A stretch of 64,000 bases of DNA from Zychaea mexicana (GCF_025766255.1 NW_026516808.1:35650-99649), one strand, 5' to 3'; shown: positions 47,554 through 57,830, numbered from the stretch's first letter. Notes: generated by a model from the sequence alone, not told the origin. Numbers and translations: made by a program.

Positions 47554-47950
47554 ATGTCTATTCTCAATATAGAAATCCTTATATGCAAAAACTCTATGGA
47601 AAAATCCATTAAAAATATTATGAAACAGGTTGCTGAAAAATATTTTGAAGATGAAATTTTAGGTGATACAAAAGAAAAAAAAAGAAAAAATAATGAAGGA
47701 AATAATAAAAGAAAAGATAATAGAGATAAATTAAAAAAACTTTTGGGATGAAAACACATCACCTAATATATGCACATATATACATAATAGAGGAAAGAAA
47801 GCAGGTTATATATGTTGTCAAAAAATTAGAACCAATCTTCTATATAATGAACCTGATTATCGTTGCTGTACTCATTCAAAAAAACATGTTCCGAAGAAAA
47901 AAATTATAAAAATTATAAAAAATAAGAAAAGAATCAAAAAGAATCAATAA
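47554..47950 (+). pseudogene. AT-rich gene fragment with Cys/His motif, virus-like
   Basis: The frame opens at 47554 (MSILNIEILICKNS), becomes Lys/Asn-rich, then stops at 47749-47751. A one-base shift picks up a Cys/His segment from about 47770: NRGKKAGYICCQKI, then YRCCTHSKKHVPKKK. The pattern (Cys, basic-Gly, Cys, about 20 residues, Cys-x2-His) resembles short zinc-binding motifs common in proteins of nucleocytoplasmic large DNA viruses. That resemblance is from general knowledge and is unverified. Base composition (about 80% AT) and codon use (AAA, AAT, ATA) differ sharply from neighbouring transposons. It could instead be unusual AT-rich fungal DNA. Confidence 0.4.
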
Positions 47951-48692
47951 AAAGTTAAAAAAGTTAAAAAAAATTATTTAGGAAATCCATCAACCCTTTT
48001 ATTTTCTAATATCTTATAAATTTCTCTCTCTCCTCCCTCCCTTCTAGTCTCGCCTATGGCGAAACAAAAAAACGAAGTTTTTTCTATGAGCGAAGCTCAT
48101 CTTTCTTTAATATTAATTGTATTGAAAAATACCTACTAGTATTTTTCTAAATAAATTTAATTATTTTTACATTAAATAAAATACATATTTCTATTATTAA
48201 TTTATTTAGAAAAAATACCAGTAGGTATTTTTTAGTTCACTTCGTTGCACACTCCATTCCCAGGGTTTGTCTTTGACAAAGACTAGAAGAGAGAAGAAGA
48301 AGAGGAGTGATAATATTTTTATAATTAAAGTTTAATAAACTTTTATTTTTATAATCAATATGGGTACAGTATCTCATTTTTTTTATGATACAAATAACAC
48401 AACAATACATTGATTTTTCTGATATTAAATGATAAAAAAGAAAACATTTAATTTAGATACAAAAAAATATTTATTTTTATTAAAAACAATTATATTTTTG
48501 TAAATATTAAGGTAATGAAGTACCCACAAATAAAGAAATGGAAGAACAAAACTCTCCTATTTTTATGGGTCCAATCCCAGACTTTATTGAAAATGACAGT
48601 CAAAATTGATCCTCTTTTTTTTTTTTATCTTTGAACCTACTTTTATATTTTATACTTCTTTTTTTTCCGTGGCGTGAAGTTACCTCTTTACG
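47951..48692. other. AT-rich island with paired inverted repeats
   Basis: The word AAAAATACCTACTAGTATTT at about 48125 pairs with AAATACCAGTAGGTATTTTT at about 48215, and flanking AAATAAATT bases extend the arms to about 40 bp. A short Asn/Glu-rich frame near 48530-48605 (EMEEQNSPIFMGPIPDFIE) may be another decayed fragment. No complete gene. Confidence 0.5.
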
Positions 48693-50492
48693 ATGGTGTC
48701 GGGTGAAAAGAGAGGACAAGCATAAGCTGAATGCTCCAGTAAGAAAACTAAGATCGACTTACCAAAAGATGTAGATTGGTGCATTTCTTCTGGAACGTCA
48801 TTGTCTTTCAAGGTGTTTGTTGAAAAGTTTGAGCCATTGGATAGACGGTTGGTAGAACAGCGCTTCACAAACATCACCACCAACTCCAAGTATTTCAATT
48901 CTGGTACTTCCAAGATCATAATGACGAATTCCAAGACCTGGACTAACTCAGCTGATTATCTGATCTTCTGGTCAAAACGTATGCCAAAAAACAACATGAA
49001 CAAGATCGTTCTTGGAATAGACGAAGTCATTGACAAGGTAGCCACACGACGTACTGATTTAGTGAGGCAGCTTGTCATGAACAATCCCACCAATCAAGGT
49101 GCTATGGTCGAAGATGATGCTGTGACCGAAGATGATTCTGTAACCGAAGATGATGCTGTAACCGAAGACGATGCTGTAACCGAAGACGATGCTGTAACCG
49201 AAGACGATGCTGTAGCCGAAGATGATGCTGTGGCCGACGATGATGCTGTTACCGATGATGCCACTGTCCACGAAGATGCTGAAACAACACCTGTCATATC
49301 AACATCCACAAGTAATAATGATGAATGGCTCTTCAATAGGGTCAATATTAGCATGCTGTTTTGCCAATATCAGGTTGCTGTACGATCCTTAGTTCTGAAG
49401 CACAGTCCCCTCCCTCCAGAGGATTATTGCAATGAGATCGCATCCCTTTTCAACGTGTTTATCCTGAATGCCAGCCAACATAGTGACATTGCAACCAAGG
49501 TGTTTGGCGATCGTCTGCTTAACGACTTAACTGCCTCTTTGCGTGCATCTTCTATGGATTACTCGATGGATCTGCCGGATCAGGTCTACATAACTTTTGC
49601 CTCAATGTTTGCCAATCTGGCCATGGGCAGTGCGACCTGTGACGATACCATTGTAAGACTCATTGTAGAAGGTACTGGTTTGGATTATAGACCACGCCGT
49701 CTTTTACGAGGCATTGCGAACCTGTAAGTGACCAAGAAATATGTTGAAATCGTAACAAATGATATACATTTATTTCACCTGTAGCATACAAAAATTACCA
49801 TCGACACCGGTGAATGTTAAAAACATAAGTGAAACCACCTTGTGGAGTACCTATTTTGATCCTATCCTCTCGACACTGCTGTCTGACCCTGATCGAAATA
49901 TGCACTTGCAATGGAGCAACTCGGCGCCAACTGAACGCGGAAGTGCTCGCCCCGATGCTGCCATTTACCATAAGTAGCAAGGATCCTTTGTGGGCTCCAG
50001 AGGGCATGGGGAGGCAAAACCAGAAGGTACCTCAACGCACGACATTTCAGTCGACTTCTTAAGACTGGCAGTGTTTTACAAAAACTCCATTGATGTTTCC
50101 TTACTGGACTCCACCCTTGCTTTTCAGATTAACAGTAAATTTGACACCATTTACTCCCTTTTTATTGGATGTCTTACCACTTGCTTTTTATTTCGCTAGA
50201 TTTCACCATTACATTTTACCTACAACAGTTGACTACTAGGGGCATTTATGCTTCGTTTGAAATCGCTCGTATTACATTCCCTCGTTCCTTGGAAGGCATT
50301 CCTGCATTTTCCAACTTACGCAACATTCGTCTCCTCTTGGCCATAAACAAGGTTTTTTGGCATAAGTGTGTTGTCTCTGACAAGCCAGCCACGATTGCCT
50401 ATCGATATTGCCAAACTATACTGAATTGGCAGAAAAATTTCAGAACGCAACAAGATTCCCAACGCACCCCATCATTACGAATTGAGCAATGA
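48693..50492 (+). pseudogene. Uncharacterised multi-exon gene with acidic repeat
   Basis: The frame from ATG 48693 meets a TAA at 48723, then runs open from 48801 to 49727 (308 codons). It contains KVFVEKFEPLDRRL and an IMTNSKTWTNSADYLIFW segment, about nine EDDAV/TEDDAV repeats (49108-49260), and an Asp/Leu-rich helical part. An intron with a GTAAGT donor (49724) leads to further exons with STPVNVKNISETTLWSTYFD (49800) and HDISVDFLRLAVFYKNSIDV (50040). After another intron comes ARITFPRSLEGIPAFSN (50265), with the stop at 50492. I recognise the last exons only as the kind of hypothetical protein that recurs in Mucoromycota genomes; the function is unknown. It lies between inverted Tc1-like elements A and B. 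Confidence 0.6.
49108..49260 (+). repeat. 15-bp coding minisatellite
   Basis: About ten 15-bp units (GATGCTGTAACCGAA and variants) encode TEDDAV-type repeats. The unit length keeps the frame, so array changes would alter length without breaking the protein. Confidence 0.9.
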
Positions 50493-50616
50493 TTGAATCA
50501 TACACAAACATTCATACCTACCCCTGTTTTTTTTAAAGCTTATTTCTTCTTTCCTTTTTCTTTTTAAATTTTCTCATTAAACATTGAAAATGAGTGTTGC
50601 ATTGAAATCTTTGTCC

Positions 50617-52287
50617 ACTCAATAGTACTCGAGTCACGTATTAACGACATCACCATACTATAATGTTGATCCCAGCGTTGATGTTCGACGACACCTCTCG
50701 TCTTCAGTTCCTGCTCGATTGCCTCAACGTTCTTTGCACACCTGCGATACTCGACTTTTTTTTTGTGTTTTTGCTTGTTATTATAAATCGTTTAAGGAAA
50801 CTGAACGTCATATCATAATGGCTCTCCGTTGCGACAGCTATCTAAACATTTATAAGAATGAGAAACAAATCCTTCAAAATCACTCAATTCTAAACACTTT
50901 GATGCCTCACTGATTCGTGTCATCAACGTCTCGCTTTCCAAGAACCTGTTGCGTTTAACTTTACTCTTGAGAACGGACCAAAACTGTTCAATAGGATTGA
51001 GTTCAGGCGAGTATGATGGAAGATAAGCACATCGATTTCCTTTAGACTCAATATACCGAGAAATATTTTCGGCTTTATGAATAGGAGCATTATCTATGAC
51101 TAAATACTGACCTTTCATGTACTGATACTTATCCATCTCATCTATTGTAGCCTTGAGAAAACTAAGATAATGACTAGTGACAGTTCCTCTGCTAATAATT
51201 TCATAAGCATTTGTTCGCTTTCGTTTTCTAGTCGAAACCTGTAGAAGTCTTAAGCTGCATTTAATCAGACCAGATGCAGAGATTGCACCCAGGATAGTAG
51301 TCGTTTTTGCTCTTGTTTTTGGGACAGTTACCACAGTAGTAGATCCTTTGTTTGACCACGCCATACTACGCTTTATGTTAATATGGAAGGCAGACTCATT
51401 AAGAAAAACACAATTTTTTCTAAAATCCATGTCTGTCTCATCCCATTTACGTATCTAGTCAAACTGCTCTTGGATCTTCGGTTCACTGTTCCTATCAACG
51501 GGTTGAAACTTGGCTTTTTTCAAAGATAAGTTGCATTCATTCTTCATAAACCGATAAAGTGTTGTCTTGGATACTTAGATTCCTTCAAATCTTTGACGTA
51601 ATTTTTCCATCAATTGCTCAAGAACTATTGACGGATCCTCATCAACCCATTCTAAAATAATTCTCTTATGCTCATCGTTGAGAATGCGAGGACGACCAGA
51701 GCTTTTACCCTTTTTAAATATGCCGTTAGGATCTTTTTCATACTGCAGCGCCCACCTTTGCGCCGAGCGAACATGAATTCCCAACTGCTTTGCAGCAGCT
51801 GACGCACTCAAAACCTTCTCGAACATCAGTTTGAAGAATCTTACTTTGTCCTGATCTATATAGACTGTGTAATCTCATTTTGTAACTGATTCTTTCATAT
51901 GAACGTCCTTACTCTGTACTTCGTCCACATGCACAACAACAGGCTCATGGTTGTGCACACGATGAAGAGTGTGCAAATAATCAGTGTGAGAACTGATTGT
52001 TTGAAGGGTGTACATTTCTTCATCAACAACATAATCTATGGGCTCAGAGCAGCCATGCTCATCAACAACATGGCCCTGTCCATCTTCATAAAAAAATTGA
52101 CCGTTCATAATTTGTAGTATGGTGAAAGAGAAAAGAGGTTTGACCTCAACGAGGCGTTGTGCTTTTAAAGTGATGGCTTTGCCAAGCTTTTTTGTGCGAC
52201 AACTTTTTCCACTGTGAAACGACTTTCAATTTGTCATCATCCAAATTAATTTCTGGCCAAACACGACTTTGATTTCGAAAAAGAGTG
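50617..52287 (-). mobile_element. Tc1-like element B, inverted relative of A
   Basis: The outer tip (minus strand) is identical to that of A for more than 25 bp and is followed by TA at 52288-52289. Homology to A runs down to about 50630. A weak inner tip candidate CACTCAATAG begins at 50617 without a TA. Nucleotide identity to A is about 97-98% over the coding part. Confidence 0.6.
50813..52108 (-). pseudogene. Tc1-like transposase, element B
   Basis: It has the same 432-codon frame as element A with stops at other sites: TGA 51875-51877 (Arg CGA in A), TAA 51575-51577 (Gln CAA in A) and TAG 51455-51457 (Trp TGG in A). The DDE region reads FLNESAFHIN, DNAPIHKA and SPELNPIEQFW. It shares the Asn at the first catalytic position with A, so that change predates their separation, while the stops came later. 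Confidence 0.9.
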
Positions 52288-52577
52288 TATATGCATCAAG
52301 GTAAGGGAAGAGGATTAGGATAGTGAAAAAAGAGCAGGGAGAAAGACAAAATAGAGCTGCGCAAAAATATATGGCTAATTCTCAATATAAGTATATATAA
52401 TTGAAATTACAATTTCTCAGTGACTTACTGGCCAATTAAAATACAAATTAGATTTTTCAAATCCTGAGAGGGTACTGCACTGATATAAAAACTCCGATTC
52501 TTTTTAAGGAAGCTGTGCGTGACGATATAGCCAATAAAAAATTGTAGAACGTGATATTGTTATAGCATATTAGGAAC

Positions 52578-53186
52578 CAGTATTGGCATTTCCGATGGCC
52601 CCTTTTTCCAACAGTGTCGGAAATGGGTCGTAAATGATTTCTGATGTCGGCAATGTCGGAAATTCATAAGGTTGATTTTCGAACTGTGAATAAAGAGTAA
52701 TTTTATATTTTAGGACACCCAATTGACGTTAAATAAGTAATGTTATTTGCATGATATCTGTATAGAAATCGTTAAAAACAGTCAGCAATTCATGCATAGT
52801 GTATCTTGGCTGCAGCTTATATTGACCGCAGCCTATAATGACCGCAGCTTATATTGACCACAGCATGAAGTCCATATACGATATTGATAATCTCTCAAAC
52901 ATAGATCACAATCGAGAATAACTCAGGACCAACTATTGTCAGTACTTTGTTTCAATCTAATATCGATAATCTCTCAAACATGGATCACAATCGAGTCAGC
53001 TTCGTTTCAATCTAGTTTATCTGAGTTGAGCACATTGTACCTATCTAAGAGCAGATACCAATTCCAGCACTGACAAAGGTGAGACTTCACTAAACAAGGA
53101 ACACACTGATCAAGGCATAATGACTCTTTACAATCGGAAGACAATGTCTATTATCTTGACTGCCAAACTCAACCTTCCCATCCTTC
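52578..53186 (+). mobile_element. Truncated left end of a hAT-2 relative
   Basis: It matches 13700-14270 closely, starting CAGTATTGGCATTTCCGA, and breaks off at CCCATCCTTC just before the hAT-2 promoter. A 16-18 bp unit (GACCGCAGCTTATATT) occurs three times at 52815-52862 where hAT-2 has one, so it expanded after the copies separated. Confidence 0.88.
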
Positions 53187-53345
53187 AGGTGACTACAAGA
53201 ATTTACCCGGTGGCTTGGTGGCTTATAAGTGGCGTACACCAAATGACTTCCTAAAAAAGAAATAGAATGGTAAATGGTTTTCCCAGCGGCTAAACGTTTT
53301 ATAGGGATACAGCAATAGCGAACATGTATGCTTTTATTCTTTTTA
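53187..53345. other. Unassigned spacer
   Basis: No repeat or gene recognised. Confidence 0.3.
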
Positions 53346-53425
53346 GAATTTTTGCGTTGGTGAAGTGGTCTAACGCACTAAACTTATGCTAAGCCTTTGG
53401 TAAAAGGTGCGAGTTCCTCCTTTTG
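53346..53425 (+). other. Degenerate tRNA-like sequence
   Basis: TGGTGAAGTGGTCTAACGC is a good A box with D arm. GCGAGTTCCTCC resembles a B box missing one base. A variable-arm-like stretch between them suggests a Ser/Leu-type ancestor. A poly-T run follows at 53443. It is probably a pseudogene. Confidence 0.4.
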
Positions 53426-53577
53426 CCAAATTTTAATGTAATTTTTTTTTGGAAAACTGGTTTTTGTTGTTATCCAATCAATTCTTGTTATTCTCATATA
53501 AATAATATACCATCAGATGCAGCTTTTTTTCCTCGCTCCAATAAGTATGAAAGCAGATGTTTTTATATAGAGTTTCA

Positions 53578-53945
53578 ATCCATAACAATTAATTTAGCAA
53601 TAAATTGCTAATTAATTTTAGTTATTCCTTTCACTGTCAAGTTAGGCTGCGTCCAAGGTTTCCTTACCTAAAGGAGGGACTTGCTCATTACCATTCTGCT
53701 ACTTAAGACTTAATTTAAACATAAAAGAATATTATATTTTTAATGGTTTAATTATGTTTATACGAAACCTAAACATATTATATGAATTAAAAAAAAATCA
53801 AAAAAAATATCCTAAATGTTTCAAAAATAAAAAAATTATAATCTAATTTTTTATTTTTTCCTATATATTTTTTAACAATTATTTATATATAATTATTAAA
53901 ACCTTTTTTAATTTATTGTTAATGATTAATACCCATTGCTAGTAA
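53578..53945 (-). repeat. Dispersed tRNA-like repeat, copy 4, beside Merlin
   Basis: It shares CCATAACAATTAAT and AATTTTAGTTATTCCTTTCAC with copy 3. The core (about 53636-53710) on the minus strand reads TAGCAGAATGGTAATGAGC (A box) and CCTTGGACGC (B-box-like). AT-rich DNA follows. It may separate the Merlin gene from its 5' part. Confidence 0.6.
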
Positions 53946-54994
53946 TTCGGTAAAGGCTTTGACAAAGGTAACAGAACTTGAATGCCATACAGTTGTACAG
54001 ATTATCTTTGATGTTTACTAGATTATGGATAATGATATTACAGATGATGATATTACTTTGGGTAAGTTTATATATTTTTCTTTTCTTCCTTAATTTAAAA
54101 GGAACTAAAAGTTTTTATTAGGTGGACCTGGTGTAACCGAGGTACAGATTGATGAGAGCAAGTTTAGTAAGAGCAAGTACCATCGTGGCCATCTAGTTCT
54201 AGTGTTTAGGTCTTTGGGATAGTAGAAAACCGGTCTGGTTAAGCAGGAAAGGCCTTTCTTTGTATTGTTCCAGATAGATAGAACAGCTGATACATTGATT
54301 CTATTAATCCAACAATATGTCGGGCCTGGTACAAGAATCATTTCAGACTGCCACCGTCCTTATATGAGGCTGTGCCAGCTAGGATATAATCATGTAGCAG
54401 TAAATTATGATGTTAGTTTTGCCATAGTAAATTACAGCAGAGCGAATACAGATGGCGATCAGCTTTTCAACTCCAATATGATTGAAGGTATACTATTCTC
54501 TTGATTGATTTTTGCTTTCTTATCTTCTTAGACTTACTTTTTTGTAATAGGATTTTGGACAGCTGTAAAACGTACTATTGATGCTTATCCTTAGAAACTC
54601 TTAGAGTTCTTATAGCACCGTAAGCACCAGAACCAGTGGCAATCCCTCTTACAAGGCTTGCGTGATATTTAGTTTGAAGAGGGTAGTACTTCTAGTACTT
54701 CTGTTAACTATGAGGATGTTGCTACTGATTTGCCTACAAGAGCGCCTGGTGATTACTCAAGATATCATCGTTCTAACTCAGAGGAAAACAGTGGTCAAGA
54801 GAGCATGAGTTTTGTTGATCTTGCTAATTACAGAGATGATGGGCTACTTGATCATATTGATTATGACTCTGATTCCTCTGAATCTGATATTAGGTAATTT
54901 TTCTACTTCATTTCTACTATTATATATAGTACTAACAACTACTTACATTAGCGAGCATCTACCGCCCCATTCAAGAAGACGTATCCAGCTGTGA
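53946..54994 (+). pseudogene. Merlin-type (IS1595/ISXO2-like) transposase, decayed
   Basis: The exons show the ISXO2-like DDE domain in order. GGPGVTEVQIDESKFSKSKY (first Asp, about 54150) is followed by YHRGHLVLVF, DRTADTLILLIQQYVGPGTR (about 54280), IISDCHRPY (second Asp, about 54340), GYNHVAVNY, and MIEGFWTAVKRTI with the Glu split by an intron (about 54487-54551). Introns at about 54061-54120, 54487-54551 and 54895-54950 have GT-AG borders. Tandem TAG stops near 54220 and two further TAGs near 54594 and 54615 inactivate it. The tail is Asp/Ser-rich and ends EHLPPHSRRRIQL. The upstream part is missing or lies beyond the repeat at 53578. TIRs were not found. Confidence 0.85.
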
Positions 54995-55289
54995 TAATGA
55001 TTTCCGTTTTCTCTTTATTATCTTTTCCCTTTCTCTTACTAGTATTTTATCCTCTTTCACTTATCCTTACTATCTTTATCATTTTCTTATACTATCAGTG
55101 ACTAAACTATTATACTTTTATCTATACAGCTTCTTTCTGTTATTTTTATGCAATGATATTAGTTAATAACCAATATATGATGATAGCTTTAGCTAAATAG
55201 CATTTTTGAGGTTTACTTTTTTTTCAGATTTTAAAGACATAAAAAGATTGTGAGTCCCTGTTTTGAAATGCTGATTTCTCATTAGATAT
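54995..55289. other. Pyrimidine-rich non-coding stretch
   Basis: T/C-rich with no gene. It could hold the 3' end of the Merlin element. Confidence 0.35.
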
Positions 55290-56313
55290 GCATCATTGAG
55301 CTACACAATTTGGAGTAGCAAAACTTCGGATGCTGCACTTTAAGTGGTTGCAATTAGAACTCCGAACAATCACGTGGGCACAAGATAAAGGGGGGTACCT
55401 ATATTGTACAAGATCCCCTATACCTGACGCAGTTGTAGTTGGTGCGGTTGCAGAAGGTACTGTTGCTGCTGCGCTTGAAGAGGCTACTGCTGGCGTAGTA
55501 GCTGCCGTAGCAGGTACTGATGAAGTTGTTGAATGGCCAGCCATCATAGAATCTGATACGTGCGTTGCCGATTGTGATCCTGAAGACTGTGTGTAGTGAA
55601 CTACATTAATACACTGCTCAAGATATCAACAATAAGATATTCGGTTAAACATTATAGCACACATGTATGGACACTACGGCATTTCGGCTAAACACTATTG
55701 AATATAGACTCTCACTCAGATGATTCACCTTACGTGAACAGGACAATGAACCTATCAACAGGTACCTCGGCCATTACATCAGCTAACGCCGGTTTCAAAG
55801 ATGTACCCGATTAACATAGCGACTTCAATAGAAGTTCTGATATGTCCTTGATCCATTCTCTATCACATAGTTTATCCATTAGTCAGATGAATTGATATCG
55901 CTGTCTTAATAGCTAGAATATAAAAGAGCTTTATCTTTTATTAGAATAACATCATCTCAAAGATACTTAATCTTGTCCCTTATTATCTTTATTGAAGCTC
56001 TATCATCACACTGTGCGATTTGCTGATCACTAGGTGGTATCGATGCTTCTTCAGCCTGCGCGGGCGGTGCTGGTAGTAAAGGCACTCCTCCTATTTGTGT
56101 CTGTGTCATTGGAGAAGGAGGGTAATGAGGCACTTGTGAATATGGGAATGATGGATAAAAAGATGCAGCACCATGCATCACTCTATGCGATGGGCTATTT
56201 GTCAGTACACTGTTGTCTACAAGGCCGCCCTACTGCAAACTTGTTTGGGCACTGGTTTGGGGACCATTTTCAGGGTTGTTTGGAATGCGGACACTGAATC
56301 GATGTTGTGCCAT
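55290..56313 (-). pseudogene. Low-complexity Pro/Ser/Thr/Ala-rich gene split by a repeat
   Basis: On the minus strand, ATG 56313 opens a frame (MAQHRFSVRIPNNPENG) with a TAG about 27 codons in. It continues into a Pro/Tyr/Ser-rich part (YPSFPYSQVPHYPPSP). The 417-bp dispersed repeat (55593-56009) interrupts it. Beyond the repeat, the frame at 55290-55547 encodes a Ser/Ala/Thr-rich run ending CSIRSFATPNC. Joining the two halves into one gene is inference, from composition and from the near-perfect duplication at the insertion ends. I do not recognise a domain. Confidence 0.45.
55593..56009 (-). repeat. Dispersed 417-bp repeat, copy 2
   Basis: This is an inverted relative of 43738-44156. ACTGTGTG (55586-55593) and ACTGTGCG (56010-56017) flank it, an 8-bp near-duplication with one mismatch. 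This would suit a hAT-type non-autonomous element. Homology between the copies runs end to end. Confidence 0.75.
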
Positions 56314-57570
56314 AATTGATTGATATTTTTGGTACTTACCTTCCGTCACTTACCTGGTCATATTATATATGTTACTTCGAGTGAAACTGGGTGCAAACGG
56401 GGCTCAATTGCACGCCGTATATGTACATGAAGGAGAAAAGACGAGTGGTCCATTAGGTCGAGAGTCATAAATGCACATAAATGAGTAAAAATAAGTGGTT
56501 AGTTTGAAAGGAAAAAGATGTTTACCCTGGGAATATACTTATATACATATACTCATTAATAAGAAAGGAAAAGGCCATACATAATTGATTGGTCAGACTA
56601 CGGTAGAAACCAGGAATGGGAAGCAATTGGTTAGTATATATTTTAGTGAAATTGGGAACAGAGAAGTTTTTTCCAAAGCTGATGTAAAAAGACGAAGAAC
56701 TTGAATGTACAAGAAACGGCATTTACGTATTATATTTTGAACATGAACGAAGATCATTGTCCAACTCCAAATCAAATATTGTATTTCTATTCAATGTTTA
56801 TATTAGCATAATCAAAATATTGTTTGTAGAAACAAAGCCCCAGGTTGTTGTTTGTTTGCTGCTACCTTAAAAGTTTTTTTATTTTTTGCTGCACTATGAG
56901 ACAAATTAATGTCAAACAAGATTTTTTGAGTTTTTCTTTTACTTTTTTTCCATGACATAGCAGAAAAAAAGAAAGGTTTATAGTAACCTTAATCAATATG
57001 TCCTTATATACTAGTGTTATGCCTTTTATTTCATTCTGATGTGTATAGTTCATTGACGTTTTGTGCTCTTCTTTGCATTAACCGGTGTAATAATTGTTCC
57101 ATAATGCATTAACCGGTATATTCGTAGGGCCGAGAAACCTACTAAAACAGGTATCTTCAGAAACGTATCTGCATTAAAACGGTCCAGCTATTTTGCTGAA
57201 TTTTGCTGGGGGCTTAAAATTCCGCTACCCAATTAAAATTAATTTTTTTTTGTGAAACCTGTGATATCCCAGGTCTAACCAACTTTGATGAGGCCCATTT
57301 ATGTTTTCTATTATTACTAGATATGTGATGATGGCTACGTGCTGTGATGAGAGACTAATATGTATTTAAGTAATAGATAACTACATATCTTGAATATCGT
57401 GTATTAACGAGAAGCGACTACGTGCATAAATAATGGTCAGGTGTCACAAAAGGAAAAAGGAAAGACCTGCCAAATCTGGCTATAACAGGCTACAGATCCA
57501 CCTACCAAAAAGCGAATTAACACAGTGCCAAAAAAGAATAATAAACAACTACTTATTTCTAATATTAAAA
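56314..57570. other. No gene recognised
   Basis: A mixed AT-rich stretch. The words GCATTAACCGGTATA / GCATTAACCGGTGTA occur twice near 57075-57120, and an inverted GCTATTTTGCTGAATTTTGC stretch lies near 57190. Nothing supports coding. Confidence 0.4.
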
Positions 57571-57642
57571 GCCCAACGGGGGGATCGAACCCCCAACCTT
57601 GAGATTAAGAGTCTCACGCTCTGCCAATTGAGCTAGCCAGGC
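57571..57642 (-). tRNA. tRNA-Lys(CTT)
   Basis: Read on the minus strand, the D arm AGCTCAATTGGCAGAGC is followed by the anticodon arm TGAGACTCTTAATCTCA (anticodon CTT) and the T arm GGGGGTTCGATCCCCC. The acceptor GCCTGGC pairs with GTTGGGC through three G-T pairs, so the acceptor stem is weak. There is no intron. The coding frame drawn over it is not a gene. Confidence 0.9.
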
Positions 57643-57712
57643 ACTGTGTGTATAAAGGTGGCAGAAGAAAGTTTCGTGTCAATGTTAATAAGATCTCTTC
57701 ATTGGAGTTAAA

Positions 57713-57830
57713 ACCCAATTTCAGAGTGCTTTCAGTGTACTCTGAAATTTTTCTTTCAGTGTGCTTTCAGTGTGCTTTCAGTGAGAATCTTCTTTTAGAG
57801 CGCTTTCAGTATGCTTTCAGAGCCGTGATG
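57713..57830 (+). repeat. Short minisatellite, TGCTTTCAGTG units
   Basis: About seven imperfect copies of TGCTTTCAGTG / CTTTCAGAG lie between 57725 and 57822, some forming short inverted pairs with CACTGAAA-like words. No gene. Confidence 0.7.

Noticed and set aside
49059..49354. Highly repetitive minus-strand frames opposite the acidic repeat
   Set aside because: They are shadows of the 15-bp minisatellite, whose period keeps every frame open. The plus strand has the gene context.
5348..54994. Alternative genetic code with TAG read as an amino acid
   Set aside because: Stops fall where Gln, Trp or Arg is expected, and TAA and TGA also occur in frame. Duplicate copies have sense codons at the same sites, so mutation explains them better.
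57433..57636. Short reading frame across the tRNA-Lys gene
   Set aside because: It overlaps a convincing tRNA on the other strand and has no protein support.
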